Assembly (NCBI GenBank): GCA_018648225.1
Contig: JABGRQ010000121.1
Coordinates: 1-47,497 of the forward strand
DNA length: 47,497 nt
From: Chloroflexota bacterium
Lineage (GTDB): Bacteria > Chloroflexota > Anaerolineae > Anaerolineales > UBA11858
Direction: 5' to 3'
The position numbers were made by a program, and so were the translations under genes. Positions 8,662 to 15,900 of this stretch are shown here, in pieces. Each line of letters starts with the position of its first letter. Position 1 is the first letter of the stretch. The notes under the pieces are model-generated. The model searched no databases. It worked only from the letters and a program-made list of their open reading frames with translations, and had not been told where the DNA came from.

Positions 8662-9771
8662 TTGTCAGACCCACGCATTGAAAAATTCGCCCACATACTG
8701 GTCAACCACTCCGCCAAAATACAACCCGGAGACCGCGTGCTGATCGAAGCTTCCACCGCGGCCGCACCGCTGGTCAAAGCACTCTACGCCAATATCCTTG
8801 AGCGCGGCGGGCATCCACATTTGCAACTCGATTTTCCCGATCAGGCGGCTGTTTTTTATACGCACGCCAACCAGGCCCAGCTCGACTTCACCCCCACCTT
8901 CCGCAAACTGGCTTATGACGATTTCGAATCGCGCATCCGTATTCATTCCGAAACCAACCCGCGGGCATTGACCGACATCTCGCCCGACAAGCAAGCACGC
9001 CATCAAAAGGCGCTGGCTTCCATTCTGGCCGCTCAAATGCGGCGCGGCGCGGCCAAAGAATTCAAATGGGTTACGACACTTTATCCCACCGAAGCTTACG
9101 CCGAAGAAGCCAAAATGGACTATGAGTCCTATAAGGATTTTATCTATCAGGCCTGCTTTGCCGATGAAAATACCCCCGACCCTGTGGCAGCCTGGAAAGA
9201 ATTTGAAACCCGGCAGCAGAAAATTATTCAGCAGATTGAAGGGCATGACAAAGTGGAATTACGCGGCCCGAATGTAGATTTGACGCTCTCGATCCAGGGA
9301 CGCACGTTCAAAAATTCGTTTGGGGAACATAATATGCCCGATGGAGAGATTTACACCGGCCCGGTGGAATCATCGCTTAATGGGTGGGTGCGCTACACCT
9401 ACCCTGCAATCACGGGTGGGCGCGTGGTCGAAGGCGTGGAACTCACCTTCGAAGAGGGCCGCGTGACAAAAGCCACTGCCCAAACCAACCAGGGTTTCCT
9501 CAACGAGATGCTCAATACCGACCCTGGGGCGCGTTATATCGGCGAATTCGCCATTGGCACCAACTATAATATTGACCGTTTCATCGGTCACATTCTCTTT
9601 GACGAGAAAATCGGCGGCACCTTCCATATGGCTCTGGGCGCGGGCTACCCGGAAACTGGCAGCCAAAACAAAAGCGCCATTCACTGGGATATGATCTGCG
9701 ATTTACAACACGATTCAGAAATTCTAGTAGACGGTGAACTCGTCTATAAAAACGGTCAATTCACCATTTAA
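8662..9771 (+). CDS. Aminopeptidase, peptidase family M29
   Basis: A 369-residue cytosolic metallo-aminopeptidase of the AmpS/AmpT (M29, thermophilic leucyl aminopeptidase) family, which removes N-terminal residues from peptides. The family metal-binding landmarks are visible: a Glu in EGVELTFEEG, Glu in YIGEFAIGTN, His in TFHMALGAGYP, and His and Asp in SAIHWDMICD. YGRVLIEAS-like N-terminal text (GDRVLIEASTAAAPLVKAL) and length are normal. The start is a TTG at 8662, with AGGAG 6 bases upstream; an in-frame TTG 30 bases earlier has no ribosome site and lies before the expected transcript start. The gene stands alone on plus, facing UPF0316 across a shared terminator. Confidence 0.93.
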   Translation: MSDPRIEKFAHILVNHSAKIQPGDRVLIEASTAAAPLVKALYANILERGGHPHLQLDFPDQAAVFYTHANQAQLDFTPTFRKLAYDDFESRIRIHSETNPRALTDISPDKQARHQKALASILAAQMRRGAAKEFKWVTTLYPTEAYAEEAKMDYESYKDFIYQACFADENTPDPVAAWKEFETRQQKIIQQIEGHDKVELRGPNVDLTLSIQGRTFKNSFGEHNMPDGEIYTGPVESSLNGWVRYTYPAITGGRVVEGVELTFEEGRVTKATAQTNQGFLNEMLNTDPGARYIGEFAIGTNYNIDRFIGHILFDEKIGGTFHMALGAGYPETGSQNKSAIHWDMICDLQHDSEILVDGELVYKNGQFTI

Positions 9772-9784
9772 TTCACCCCAAAAC

Positions 9785-9826
9785 AAAAAAAGAGTGGGCT
9801 GGTGAGAACCAGCCCGCTCTTTTTTT
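9785..9826. terminator. Bidirectional terminator between the aminopeptidase and UPF0316 genes
   Basis: A GGGCTGG/CCAGCCC stem with a TGAGAA loop is extended by AAAAAAAGAG on the left and CTCTTTTTTT on the right. It therefore has a U-tract in both directions, and it sits between two convergent stop codons (9771 and 9828). Confidence 0.88.
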
Positions 9827-9827
9827 G

Positions 9828-10355
9828 TTAAGACCGCCAAAATCCCCGCAAAACAGGGCGCACGTCTTCAGCCGTCACAAAGGCTGTTTCATCGACTTCT
9901 CGTACAATTCGATCCACTGCGACGACACTTTTGCGACGCACACTGCAACTAATCAGTGTGACCATGCCATCCTTGCCGCGCGCTGGAATTTCAGTTACGG
10001 CGTAACCCTCACCACGAAGACGCTCAATAATGGCAGCGCCGCGCCGCGGACTGACAATGCTCAGGTGCGTATGCCCTACAGCCAGACGCTCTTCAATTAA
10101 CATGCCCACCACGTTACCCGTGGCAAACCCCGAAGCATAACCAATAATATTCAGAGGGTTATCCAGATTGCTGAGTACGGACGTAATCGCCAGTACAAAA
10201 ATACCCGACTGGAAAAATCCAAGAATCCAGGCTGCAACTTTACGCCCGCGCATCACAAATAGCACGCGCAAGGTATCCAAACTCATGTCGGAAACGCGCA
10301 ACGAAAATATCAGCAGCGCGCCCAGTAATGCCTGGGGGCCAAAGTCAAATACCAT
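9828..10355 (-). CDS. UPF0316 membrane protein with C-terminal DUF2179 domain
   Basis: A 175-residue protein with about three N-terminal membrane segments (roughly residues 8-25, 38-60 and 66-88, including LGFFQSGIFVLAITSVLSNL and YASGFATGNVVGMLIEERLA) followed by a soluble alpha/beta DUF2179-like domain (about 98-165, with HLSIVSPRRGAAIIERLR and DGMVTLISCSVRRK). The whole matches the UPF0316 family, whose function is not established. It begins 3 bases after the tsaD stop, so the two are cotranscribed, which is a contextual link only. Confidence 0.85.
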   Translation of the reverse strand: MVFDFGPQALLGALLIFSLRVSDMSLDTLRVLFVMRGRKVAAWILGFFQSGIFVLAITSVLSNLDNPLNIIGYASGFATGNVVGMLIEERLAVGHTHLSIVSPRRGAAIIERLRGEGYAVTEIPARGKDGMVTLISCSVRRKSVVAVDRIVREVDETAFVTAEDVRPVLRGFWRS

Positions 10356-10358
10356 CTT

Positions 10359-11387
10359 CTATTCCAGTTCCGAAAGCGGCCAATTCGGCATCGCATCCAT
10401 ATCCAGCGCATCGCGTCGACCGGAGCTAAACCGAAAACAGCCTGCCCCAGCGATCATGGCAGCATTATCGGTGCATAGTGAGATATGCGGAATATGCACC
10501 GGGAGCTTGGCTTCCGTTAAAATTCGTTCACGCAGGGCTTTGTTGGCCGAAACCCCGCCCGCCACCAGTAATTCTTTGGCGCCAAATTCTTCGGCAGCAG
10601 CAAACATCTTTTGCGCCAGCACATCTACCACTGCTTCCTGAAAACTGGCGGCCACATCCGCTACCGGGAGTTCTTCACCGTTAGCTTCAAGTTCGCGCAC
10701 CAGACGCAGCACCGCGGTTTTCAGGCCGCTGAACGAGAAATTCCAGGTGCCCGGCAGCCAGGCACGCGGCAGTTTCTGCGCCTGCGGGTCGCCATCTGCC
10801 GCGGCGCGTTGAATCGCTGGGCCACCCGGGTAGGCCAACCCTAGCAGGCGCGCTACTTTGTCGAAGGCTTCTCCGGCAGCATCATCGAGCGTCGCACCTA
10901 AGCGCCGGTAGCTGTGGTGGGCGTCCATCAAAACCAATTCGGTGTGCCCGCCCGAAACGATCAGCGCCAGCAATGGAAATTGCGGCTCAGTGGGCAGGTC
11001 TGCGCCCTGGTTGTGCAGCCACGCTGAGTACAGATGCCCTTCAAGATGGTTGATTCCCAATAGAGGCAAGCCACTCCCCAAGGACAAACCCTTGGCAGCG
11101 TTGATGCCGACCACCAACGAGCCAGGTAAGCCCGGCCCGCGCGTCACAGCGATTCCATCCACTTCTTGCAAAGAGATGTGCGCATCCCGCAGCGCGGCGT
11201 TGATAATCGGGTATATGCTGCGAATATGCTGGCGCGAGGCCACTTCGGGGAAAACGCCACCATACTGGGCGTGCAAATCAATCTGCGAAGCTACTGCGCT
11301 CGATAAAATCACGCGCCCATTCTCAACCACCGCAGCGGCGGTTTCATCACAGGAGGTTTCAATGCCTAAAATTCGGATTGTTTCCAT
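10359..11387 (-). CDS. tsaD: tRNA N6-adenosine threonylcarbamoyltransferase TsaD
   Basis: Transfers the threonylcarbamoyl group to A37 of ANN-decoding tRNAs, working with TsaB and TsaE. The 342-residue sequence opens with [16 protein letters not shown] (ASKHA nucleotide-binding loop), has the metal-binding HLEGH at 114-118, and [24 protein letters not shown] and [13 protein letters not shown] motifs in the expected order. Length is normal. tsaB and tsaE are not in the window. It is followed at once by the UPF0316 gene and preceded, across a 62-base gap holding a repeat hairpin, by an M24 peptidase on the same strand. Confidence 0.96.
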   Translation of the reverse strand: METIRILGIETSCDETAAAVVENGRVILSSAVASQIDLHAQYGGVFPEVASRQHIRSIYPIINAALRDAHISLQEVDGIAVTRGPGLPGSLVVGINAAKGLSLGSGLPLLGINHLEGHLYSAWLHNQGADLPTEPQFPLLALIVSGGHTELVLMDAHHSYRRLGATLDDAAGEAFDKVARLLGLAYPGGPAIQRAAADGDPQAQKLPRAWLPGTWNFSFSGLKTAVLRLVRELEANGEELPVADVAASFQEAVVDVLAQKMFAAAEEFGAKELLVAGGVSANKALRERILTEAKLPVHIPHISLCTDNAAMIAGAGCFRFSSGRRDALDMDAMPNWPLSELE

Positions 11388-11403
11388 AAGCCTTCAGTTG
11401 AAG

Positions 11404-11446
11404 ATTGAAGGTTAAAAGTTCGGGCGCTCAACTTTCTACCTTCAAT
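11404..11446. repeat. Inverted heptanucleotide-type repeat between M24 peptidase and tsaD
   Basis: ATTGAAGGTTAAAAGTT (11404-11420) and AACTTTCTACCTTCAAT (11430-11446) are nearly complementary 17-base arms around a 9-base loop. The sequence belongs to the same GGTTGAA family that enters the heparinase-like and bi-domain oxidoreductase genes. Here it is intergenic, with a further TTGAAG unit at about 11398. Confidence 0.75.
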
Positions 11447-11449
11447 TTG

Positions 11450-12688
11450 CTAACGTTTAATTGGAATGACCAAATCGAGCGGAAAATCGGCCAAAATTTC
11501 CATCTTGCCATCGCCGGTTACATAGACTGTATCTTCCAGGCGGCAGCCCATGCCTTTTTCGGGATAATATAGCCCCGGCTCGATGGTGACAACGACCCCC
11601 GGGGCAAGGGTGTCTGCTTGGGAGGCATTGCTCCCAGCCCAGGGGCGCTCATGCACATGCAGTCCCAGCCCATGCCCCAGACTGTGGACATAGCCTTCCT
11701 GCAAAGAATCGTTTGACTTGATCGTCGGGTGCCCTTGTGCTTCAAAAAGTTCGCAAGTACGATCCTGATACTGCGCAAAGGAGGCATTAACCTGCAACTC
11801 ACCCATCACCTTTTGGTAAACGGCGTAGACATCATCATAGAGGGCCTGCGCGGCATCAGGGGCGTAGCCCAAACACCAGGTACGCGTGAAATCGTAATAG
11901 TAGCCGCCGCCAGCCTGACAGGGGAAAATATCAAAGACGATAGTCTGTCCCAGACGCAGCAGATCGCTGACCGTACCAGAACTGTGCGGCACGCCAGCAT
12001 CGCGCCCAATGGCGAAGATGGTGCCCTCGGGATTTTCTGCGCCCAATTCAGCCAGCCACAGGTTGATGCGTCGCTTGACATCCCCAATCGTCCACGGCTG
12101 TCCATCGGGCTGCACCAAAACTTCGTTTTTGGCCTTTTGTGCGCCAAGAAACTCGGCCACTCGCCCGACGATTTCGGTGGTGATTTGCCCCATCTGACGA
12201 ATATGTGCGATCTCGGCTTCGTCTTTGGTTGCCATGGCTTGCAGCAATAACGAATCGCGCGAAGTTTCAGGCACAATTTCTAAATCTGGCATTATTTTCT
12301 GCAAGGCGGCAAAGAGTGCATAACCCGCGCCCACATCCATCTTGCCGTAAAGTGCCATGCGCCCGGCAGTCAGGCCGTGTTCGGAGAGCATTTGTTTGTA
12401 GCGCAGCGCCACCGCACGAACAGTATCACCATCGGTTTGTTTGAGCAATTCTTTTAAATTGTAGTCGGTCAGATTTTTTGTCTGCAATCCGGTGGCGGCG
12501 GCTTCGTCGCGCTCCATGGGGTTGTAGAATAGCACAGGGGCTTTTCCGCGCGCTTTAATCAAATCGGCGCTGGTGAGATGCCCGCCGCCGGTCATATAAT
12601 ACATGGCCGGGTTGTGCTGCGCCGGGCCAGTGACAAGTATGGCATCGATATTTTTTTCTTGCATCAAACGGTCAAGGTCGGACTTCAT
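11450..12688 (-). CDS. M24 family metallopeptidase (Xaa-Pro peptidase-like)
   Basis: A 412-residue creatinase/aminopeptidase-P-type protein. The N-terminal half (1-165) is the creatinase N-like domain. The C-terminal half has the pita-bread fold with metal ligands visible in order: Asp in IVFDIFPC, Asp in YYYDFTRTW, His in VHSLGHGLGLHVHE, Glu in VVTIEPGLYYP and Glu in CRLEDTVYV. Members cleave the bond before proline in peptides. The start has GAGGT 8 bases upstream. It lies upstream of tsaD on the same strand. Whether it is an Xaa-Pro dipeptidase, aminopeptidase P or a relative with another substrate is not decidable here. Confidence 0.9.
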   Translation of the reverse strand: MKSDLDRLMQEKNIDAILVTGPAQHNPAMYYMTGGGHLTSADLIKARGKAPVLFYNPMERDEAAATGLQTKNLTDYNLKELLKQTDGDTVRAVALRYKQMLSEHGLTAGRMALYGKMDVGAGYALFAALQKIMPDLEIVPETSRDSLLLQAMATKDEAEIAHIRQMGQITTEIVGRVAEFLGAQKAKNEVLVQPDGQPWTIGDVKRRINLWLAELGAENPEGTIFAIGRDAGVPHSSGTVSDLLRLGQTIVFDIFPCQAGGGYYYDFTRTWCLGYAPDAAQALYDDVYAVYQKVMGELQVNASFAQYQDRTCELFEAQGHPTIKSNDSLQEGYVHSLGHGLGLHVHERPWAGSNASQADTLAPGVVVTIEPGLYYPEKGMGCRLEDTVYVTGDGKMEILADFPLDLVIPIKR

Positions 12689-12776
12689 ATTTGATTACCT
12701 CATCTGTTTTTTATTCGTCATCAGTATCAAATTCGTTTTCAACCGTGAATTTCACGAGTGTTTTTCTCTAGTTTCT

Positions 12777-12870
12777 ATTCGCGTCATTCGTTTATTCGCG
12801 CTATTCGCGTTCCGCCTCACACTTTGTTCATTTTTAGCGCGAATGTCGCGAATGGGCGAATAACGCGAAT
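12777..12870. repeat. Hairpin built from ATTCGCG units
   Basis: The left arm (12777-12809) holds four ATTCG(CG) units and the right arm (12838-12870) holds four CGAAT units, spaced alike. The two 33-base arms are about 80% complementary around a 28-base loop. The element occupies most of the 206-base gap between the GxxExxY gene and the M24 peptidase gene; nothing else recognisable is in that gap. Confidence 0.8.
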
Positions 12871-12894
12871 ATTTTTTCTTGTTTTCTATTCACG

Positions 12895-13290
12895 CTAATC
12901 ACGTTTTGTATTTACAACTCGCGCCGCTTGAACTCTTCGTACACCAAAATTAATCACAATCGCTAGAGGCATTCTCGTTGCTCTTAAATACGAAAGCGCC
13001 TGTTGTTTGTGAATAGGAATAATTTCTGATACAGCCTTCAATTCCAGGATGATTTTTCCGTCAACAACCAGATCAATGCGATGTTCGCCGACGATTTGGT
13101 CACGATAGCTGACCTTGACAATTCGCTGTTGCTCAATTGCATGTCCCAGTAACTGAAGTTCTATTGCCAGCGCGCGTTCATAGATCGATTCTAAAAATCC
13201 CGGTCCCAAAGAGTTATGAACAGCATGCGCTGCCTGCATAACAATGTATGATAATTCTTTTTCGACAATTTCAGATGTTGTAGATGTCAT
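12895..13290 (-). CDS. GxxExxY family protein
   Basis: A 131-residue protein with the eponymous signature GFLESIY (residues about 33-39, in SLGPGFLESIYERAL) and the downstream HRIDLVVDGKIILELKA segment. The acidic and lysine residues there resemble a PD-(D/E)xK nuclease-like core. Family function is unknown. The ATG at 13290 (MTSTTSEIVEKEL) is preferred because longer in-frame starts lie inside selA and give a sequence unlike the family. It overlaps the selA 3' end by 20 bases in another frame. Confidence 0.82.
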   Translation of the reverse strand: MTSTTSEIVEKELSYIVMQAAHAVHNSLGPGFLESIYERALAIELQLLGHAIEQQRIVKVSYRDQIVGEHRIDLVVDGKIILELKAVSEIIPIHKQQALSYLRATRMPLAIVINFGVRRVQAARVVNTKRD

Positions 13291-14629
13291 ATAAAGAATC
13301 CAACAGCATTTTTTCCTGATTCGGTAAAACCGTGCGCGGGTCAAAGACGGCTTTGCCATCCTGAATGCGACCAATAATGGGTGTAGGCAAAGCGCGCAAT
13401 TTTTGCATCAATTTATCGGGGTGAGGGTGATCGAGCGCCAGCAACGAAGTCGGCAGGGATTCGCCTGGAAGGCTGCCGCCGCCCACAGTGGATTCGCCGG
13501 GGACGACCGTACCATGCCCGAGATGGGCAACCCAACTCTGGGCGCGTGCTTGTAGTTCAGGCTGGGATGCGGAAATCATGCCCCAAACGGGAATCTCGCT
13601 TTCGGCTTCATCTTTCAGATAGTGCAACAACGTTGCCGAGAGCGCCGCCAATGCCAGTTTATCGGCGCGCACAGCCCGCGCCAAAGGGTGTTTTTTGAGT
13701 TTGGCAACCAGATCACCGCGCCCCACGATAATGCCGGCCTGCGGCCCGCCGAGCAATTTATCACCCGAAAAACAGACCAGATCGGCGCCAGCGGCCAACG
13801 ATTCCTGAACGGTGGGTTCGTGCAGCAGGCCATATTGGGCCGTATCGATCAGCGTGCCGGAGCCAAGATCGTCCAACACAGGAATTTGAACAGAACGCGC
13901 CACACCCACAATTTCGGCCAGAGTAGGTTCGGTGGTAAAACCAACGATGGCAAAATTGGAGCGATGGGCGCGCATCACCAGTTTAATGGGCTGTTCGTCG
14001 ATGGCTTGCTGATAATCGCGCAGATGCACACGGTTGGTAGCGCCAATCTCGACCAATTTTGCGCCGGATTGCTTCATCACATCAGGGATACGGAAGCCGC
14101 CGCCAATTTCGACCAGTTGCGAGCGGGCAATCAGCACGCGGCGGCGCTGCGCCAGAGCGCTCAGCGCCAGCAGCACGGCAGCAGCGTTATTGTTGACCAC
14201 CAGAGCATCTTCTGCACCGGTGAGGCGCGTTAGCAGCGCGGCGGCGTGAGCCAGGCGCGAACCACGCTGGCCCTTGTCGAGATCGTATTCCAGATTCGAG
14301 TAGCTCGTCGAGACCGATTGCGCCGCCGCGAGGGCCGCGGCACTCAAAGGGGCGCGACCCAAATTAGTATGCACAATCACACCCGAGGCGTTGATCAGGC
14401 CAATTAGGGTAGGTGCAACCCAATTTTGCAGTTTCGCTTCAGCATCTCCGAGGATAGAATCCACCTCAGGCAAGGCGCCCCCATCGAGAACGGATTTTCG
14501 CACATCATCCAAAACTATTCGTAAAGCATCTAAGGTAAGTGAACGGCCATATTCAGAAATCCACGCCTGCGGCTGGGATTCATTCAGTAATTTATCAATC
14601 GAAGGAAGATTTCGCAGATCGGAAGTCAT
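13271..14629 (-). CDS. selA: L-seryl-tRNA(Sec) selenium transferase SelA
   Basis: A PLP enzyme that converts seryl-tRNA(Sec) to selenocysteinyl-tRNA(Sec) using selenophosphate. The 452-residue sequence has the family features NASGVIVHTNLGRAPLS, VNNNAAAVLLAL, SQLVEIGGGFRIPDVMKQSGA and the PLP lysine in SGDKLLGGPQAGI (about K291). Length is normal for bacterial SelA. This implies that the organism makes selenoproteins, but selB, selC and selD are not in this window and no clear in-frame UGA was recognised in the genes read here. Its 3' end overlaps the GxxExxY gene, which takes the position where selB often sits. Confidence 0.95.
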   Translation of the reverse strand: MTSDLRNLPSIDKLLNESQPQAWISEYGRSLTLDALRIVLDDVRKSVLDGGALPEVDSILGDAEAKLQNWVAPTLIGLINASGVIVHTNLGRAPLSAAALAAAQSVSTSYSNLEYDLDKGQRGSRLAHAAALLTRLTGAEDALVVNNNAAAVLLALSALAQRRRVLIARSQLVEIGGGFRIPDVMKQSGAKLVEIGATNRVHLRDYQQAIDEQPIKLVMRAHRSNFAIVGFTTEPTLAEIVGVARSVQIPVLDDLGSGTLIDTAQYGLLHEPTVQESLAAGADLVCFSGDKLLGGPQAGIIVGRGDLVAKLKKHPLARAVRADKLALAALSATLLHYLKDEAESEIPVWGMISASQPELQARAQSWVAHLGHGTVVPGESTVGGGSLPGESLPTSLLALDHPHPDKLMQKLRALPTPIIGRIQDGKAVFDPRTVLPNQEKMLLDSLYDIYNI

Positions 14630-14640
14630 GAGCGTTGTGA

Positions 14641-15033
14641 TTAGGGATTCCAGCGGCTGCGTTCACGCAAACGAATGAGCAATTCAACCCCGCCAATGCT
14701 CAGCCCAAATAATATGACCAGCGCCGGTGTGAGCACGCGCCCAATCTGAAGCCAGATCAGCGCGGCTGCAAAAAAAGCCACCAGAAGGGCTTCGCGGATA
14801 ACTGTAAACACAGTGGCCGGTGGTTTTGACGGAAATCGGCGATTTAGGTACGCAGATATGGGAAGTACAAGACCACTGACCCCCAAAACCAATAAAAAGA
14901 AAAATAACCAGCGTGGGCCAAGTGTGGGCAGTGTATAGTAGATTACAGCCAACAACCCGCCCCAGCCGCCAATAGAGAGTATGATGGCTGCCGGGATGTA
15001 GAAGCCAACCGAAGGGGTGTTATTCTGATTCAT
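14641..15033 (-). CDS. Small polytopic membrane protein, unknown function
   Basis: About 130 residues with four hydrophobic segments (IPAAIILSIGGWGGLLAVIY, WLFFFLLVLGVSGLVLPISA, EALLVAFFAAALIWLQIG, LTPALVILFGLSIGGVELLI) and a basic C-terminus (RLRERSRWNP). I do not recognise a named family. The ATG at 15033 (MNQNNTPSV) is chosen; a GTG at 15054 would add seven residues, and neither has a strong ribosome site. It lies between the deacetylase and selA genes with short gaps (27 and 11 bases), so it is probably cotranscribed with them. Confidence 0.72.
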   Translation of the reverse strand: MNQNNTPSVGFYIPAAIILSIGGWGGLLAVIYYTLPTLGPRWLFFFLLVLGVSGLVLPISAYLNRRFPSKPPATVFTVIREALLVAFFAAALIWLQIGRVLTPALVILFGLSIGGVELLIRLRERSRWNP

Positions 15034-15060
15034 GATTTGATGCGATTCTAACACACGGCT

Positions 15061-15789
15061 TTAGGGGTGGCTGCCATTTCGGTCCACCAATTCAGACAAT
15101 GTCACCACCTGATAGCCGCGGCGCGCCAACGCGGGCAGGATAATTTCCAACGCTTTGGCCGTGCGTGCGCCACGCGTGCCGTGATCGTGAAGAATGATGA
15201 CCGAACCGGGTTTTATTTTCCACAAGACGTAAAAAGCCGAAAACCAATGGATATTAATTTGCGGGTCATAAGGATACACCGAACCCAGAACGCATTGATA
15301 ATCGTATTCCGCGATCACTTCCAACATCTCATCGTTATACCAGCCCGAACCGGGACGCAGCCAGTGCGTTTCAGCATATTGCGAGAGGACGCGGTCGGCC
15401 TGGAGCAATTTATCCTCAAATACATCTATCGGAAGCTGGATACTTGGTTCATCGGCAGTTAGATGATTGCCCAGTTCGTGCCCCTCGGCGATCATTTGTC
15501 TGAGTATGCCTTCGTTACCTGAAATATGATCGGTAATGACGAAGAATGTGGCGTGAGCATCATACTCGTTGAGGACGCGCAAAATTTTTTGAGAATCTTC
15601 GGCATCGGGACCGTCATCAATCGTCATTGCCACAATCGGTTGTTGGGTTTCTATAGAATATAGCACTTCTGGCGAACTGCGCCGTAAACGAGGAATCAGC
15701 CACTCTGGATTCAACCAGACCAGCGCGCCAAAGATAAGAAGAAGCGTTGGGGTTGTTATCGCTAGAATTTGCACAATTCGAGGGAGCAT
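15061..15789 (-). CDS. NodB-like polysaccharide deacetylase family protein, membrane-anchored
   Basis: About 242 residues. An N-terminal membrane anchor (about 2-24, IVQILAITTPTLLLIFGALV) is followed by a NodB homology domain with motif 1 VAMTIDDGPDAED, whose paired Asp residues normally hold the metal and the catalytic base. The motif 2 region reads GHELGNHLTADEPS, so only the first His of the usual HxxxH is present. LRPGSGWYND and IILHDHG fill motifs 3 and 5. The frame is open to an ATG at 15876, but residues from there (including AFSVRSVAKP) are encoded by a dispersed inverted repeat, so the ATG at 15789 is preferred although its ribosome site is weak. The substrate is unknown. Confidence 0.8.
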   Translation of the reverse strand: MLPRIVQILAITTPTLLLIFGALVWLNPEWLIPRLRRSSPEVLYSIETQQPIVAMTIDDGPDAEDSQKILRVLNEYDAHATFFVITDHISGNEGILRQMIAEGHELGNHLTADEPSIQLPIDVFEDKLLQADRVLSQYAETHWLRPGSGWYNDEMLEVIAEYDYQCVLGSVYPYDPQINIHWFSAFYVLWKIKPGSVIILHDHGTRGARTAKALEIILPALARRGYQVVTLSELVDRNGSHP

Positions 15790-15832
15790 TGGTTTTTCAA
15801 AGTTTCTTTCAGTCACGCGTTCATCAGGTTTA

Positions 15833-15893
15833 GCCACAGAGCGCACCGAGAACGCGGAGAGATTTTCTCCATGCACGCTGTGTTCTCTGTGGC
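15833..15893. repeat. Inverted repeat of the CACAGAG type
   Basis: GCCACAGAG at 15833-15841 and CTCTGTGGC at 15885-15893 are perfect inverted ends. The inner sequence keeps imperfect complementarity down to a short ATTTT loop, giving arms of nearly 30 bases. It lies between the deacetylase and the hydrolase-ligase gene and produces a false N-terminal extension of the deacetylase frame. Confidence 0.75.
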
Positions 15894-15900
15894 AATAATA

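Noticed and set aside
13271-14629. Selenocysteine-encoding UGA in the neighbouring genes
   Set aside because: No open frame read here clearly continues through an in-frame TGA, and no SECIS-like hairpin was recognised.
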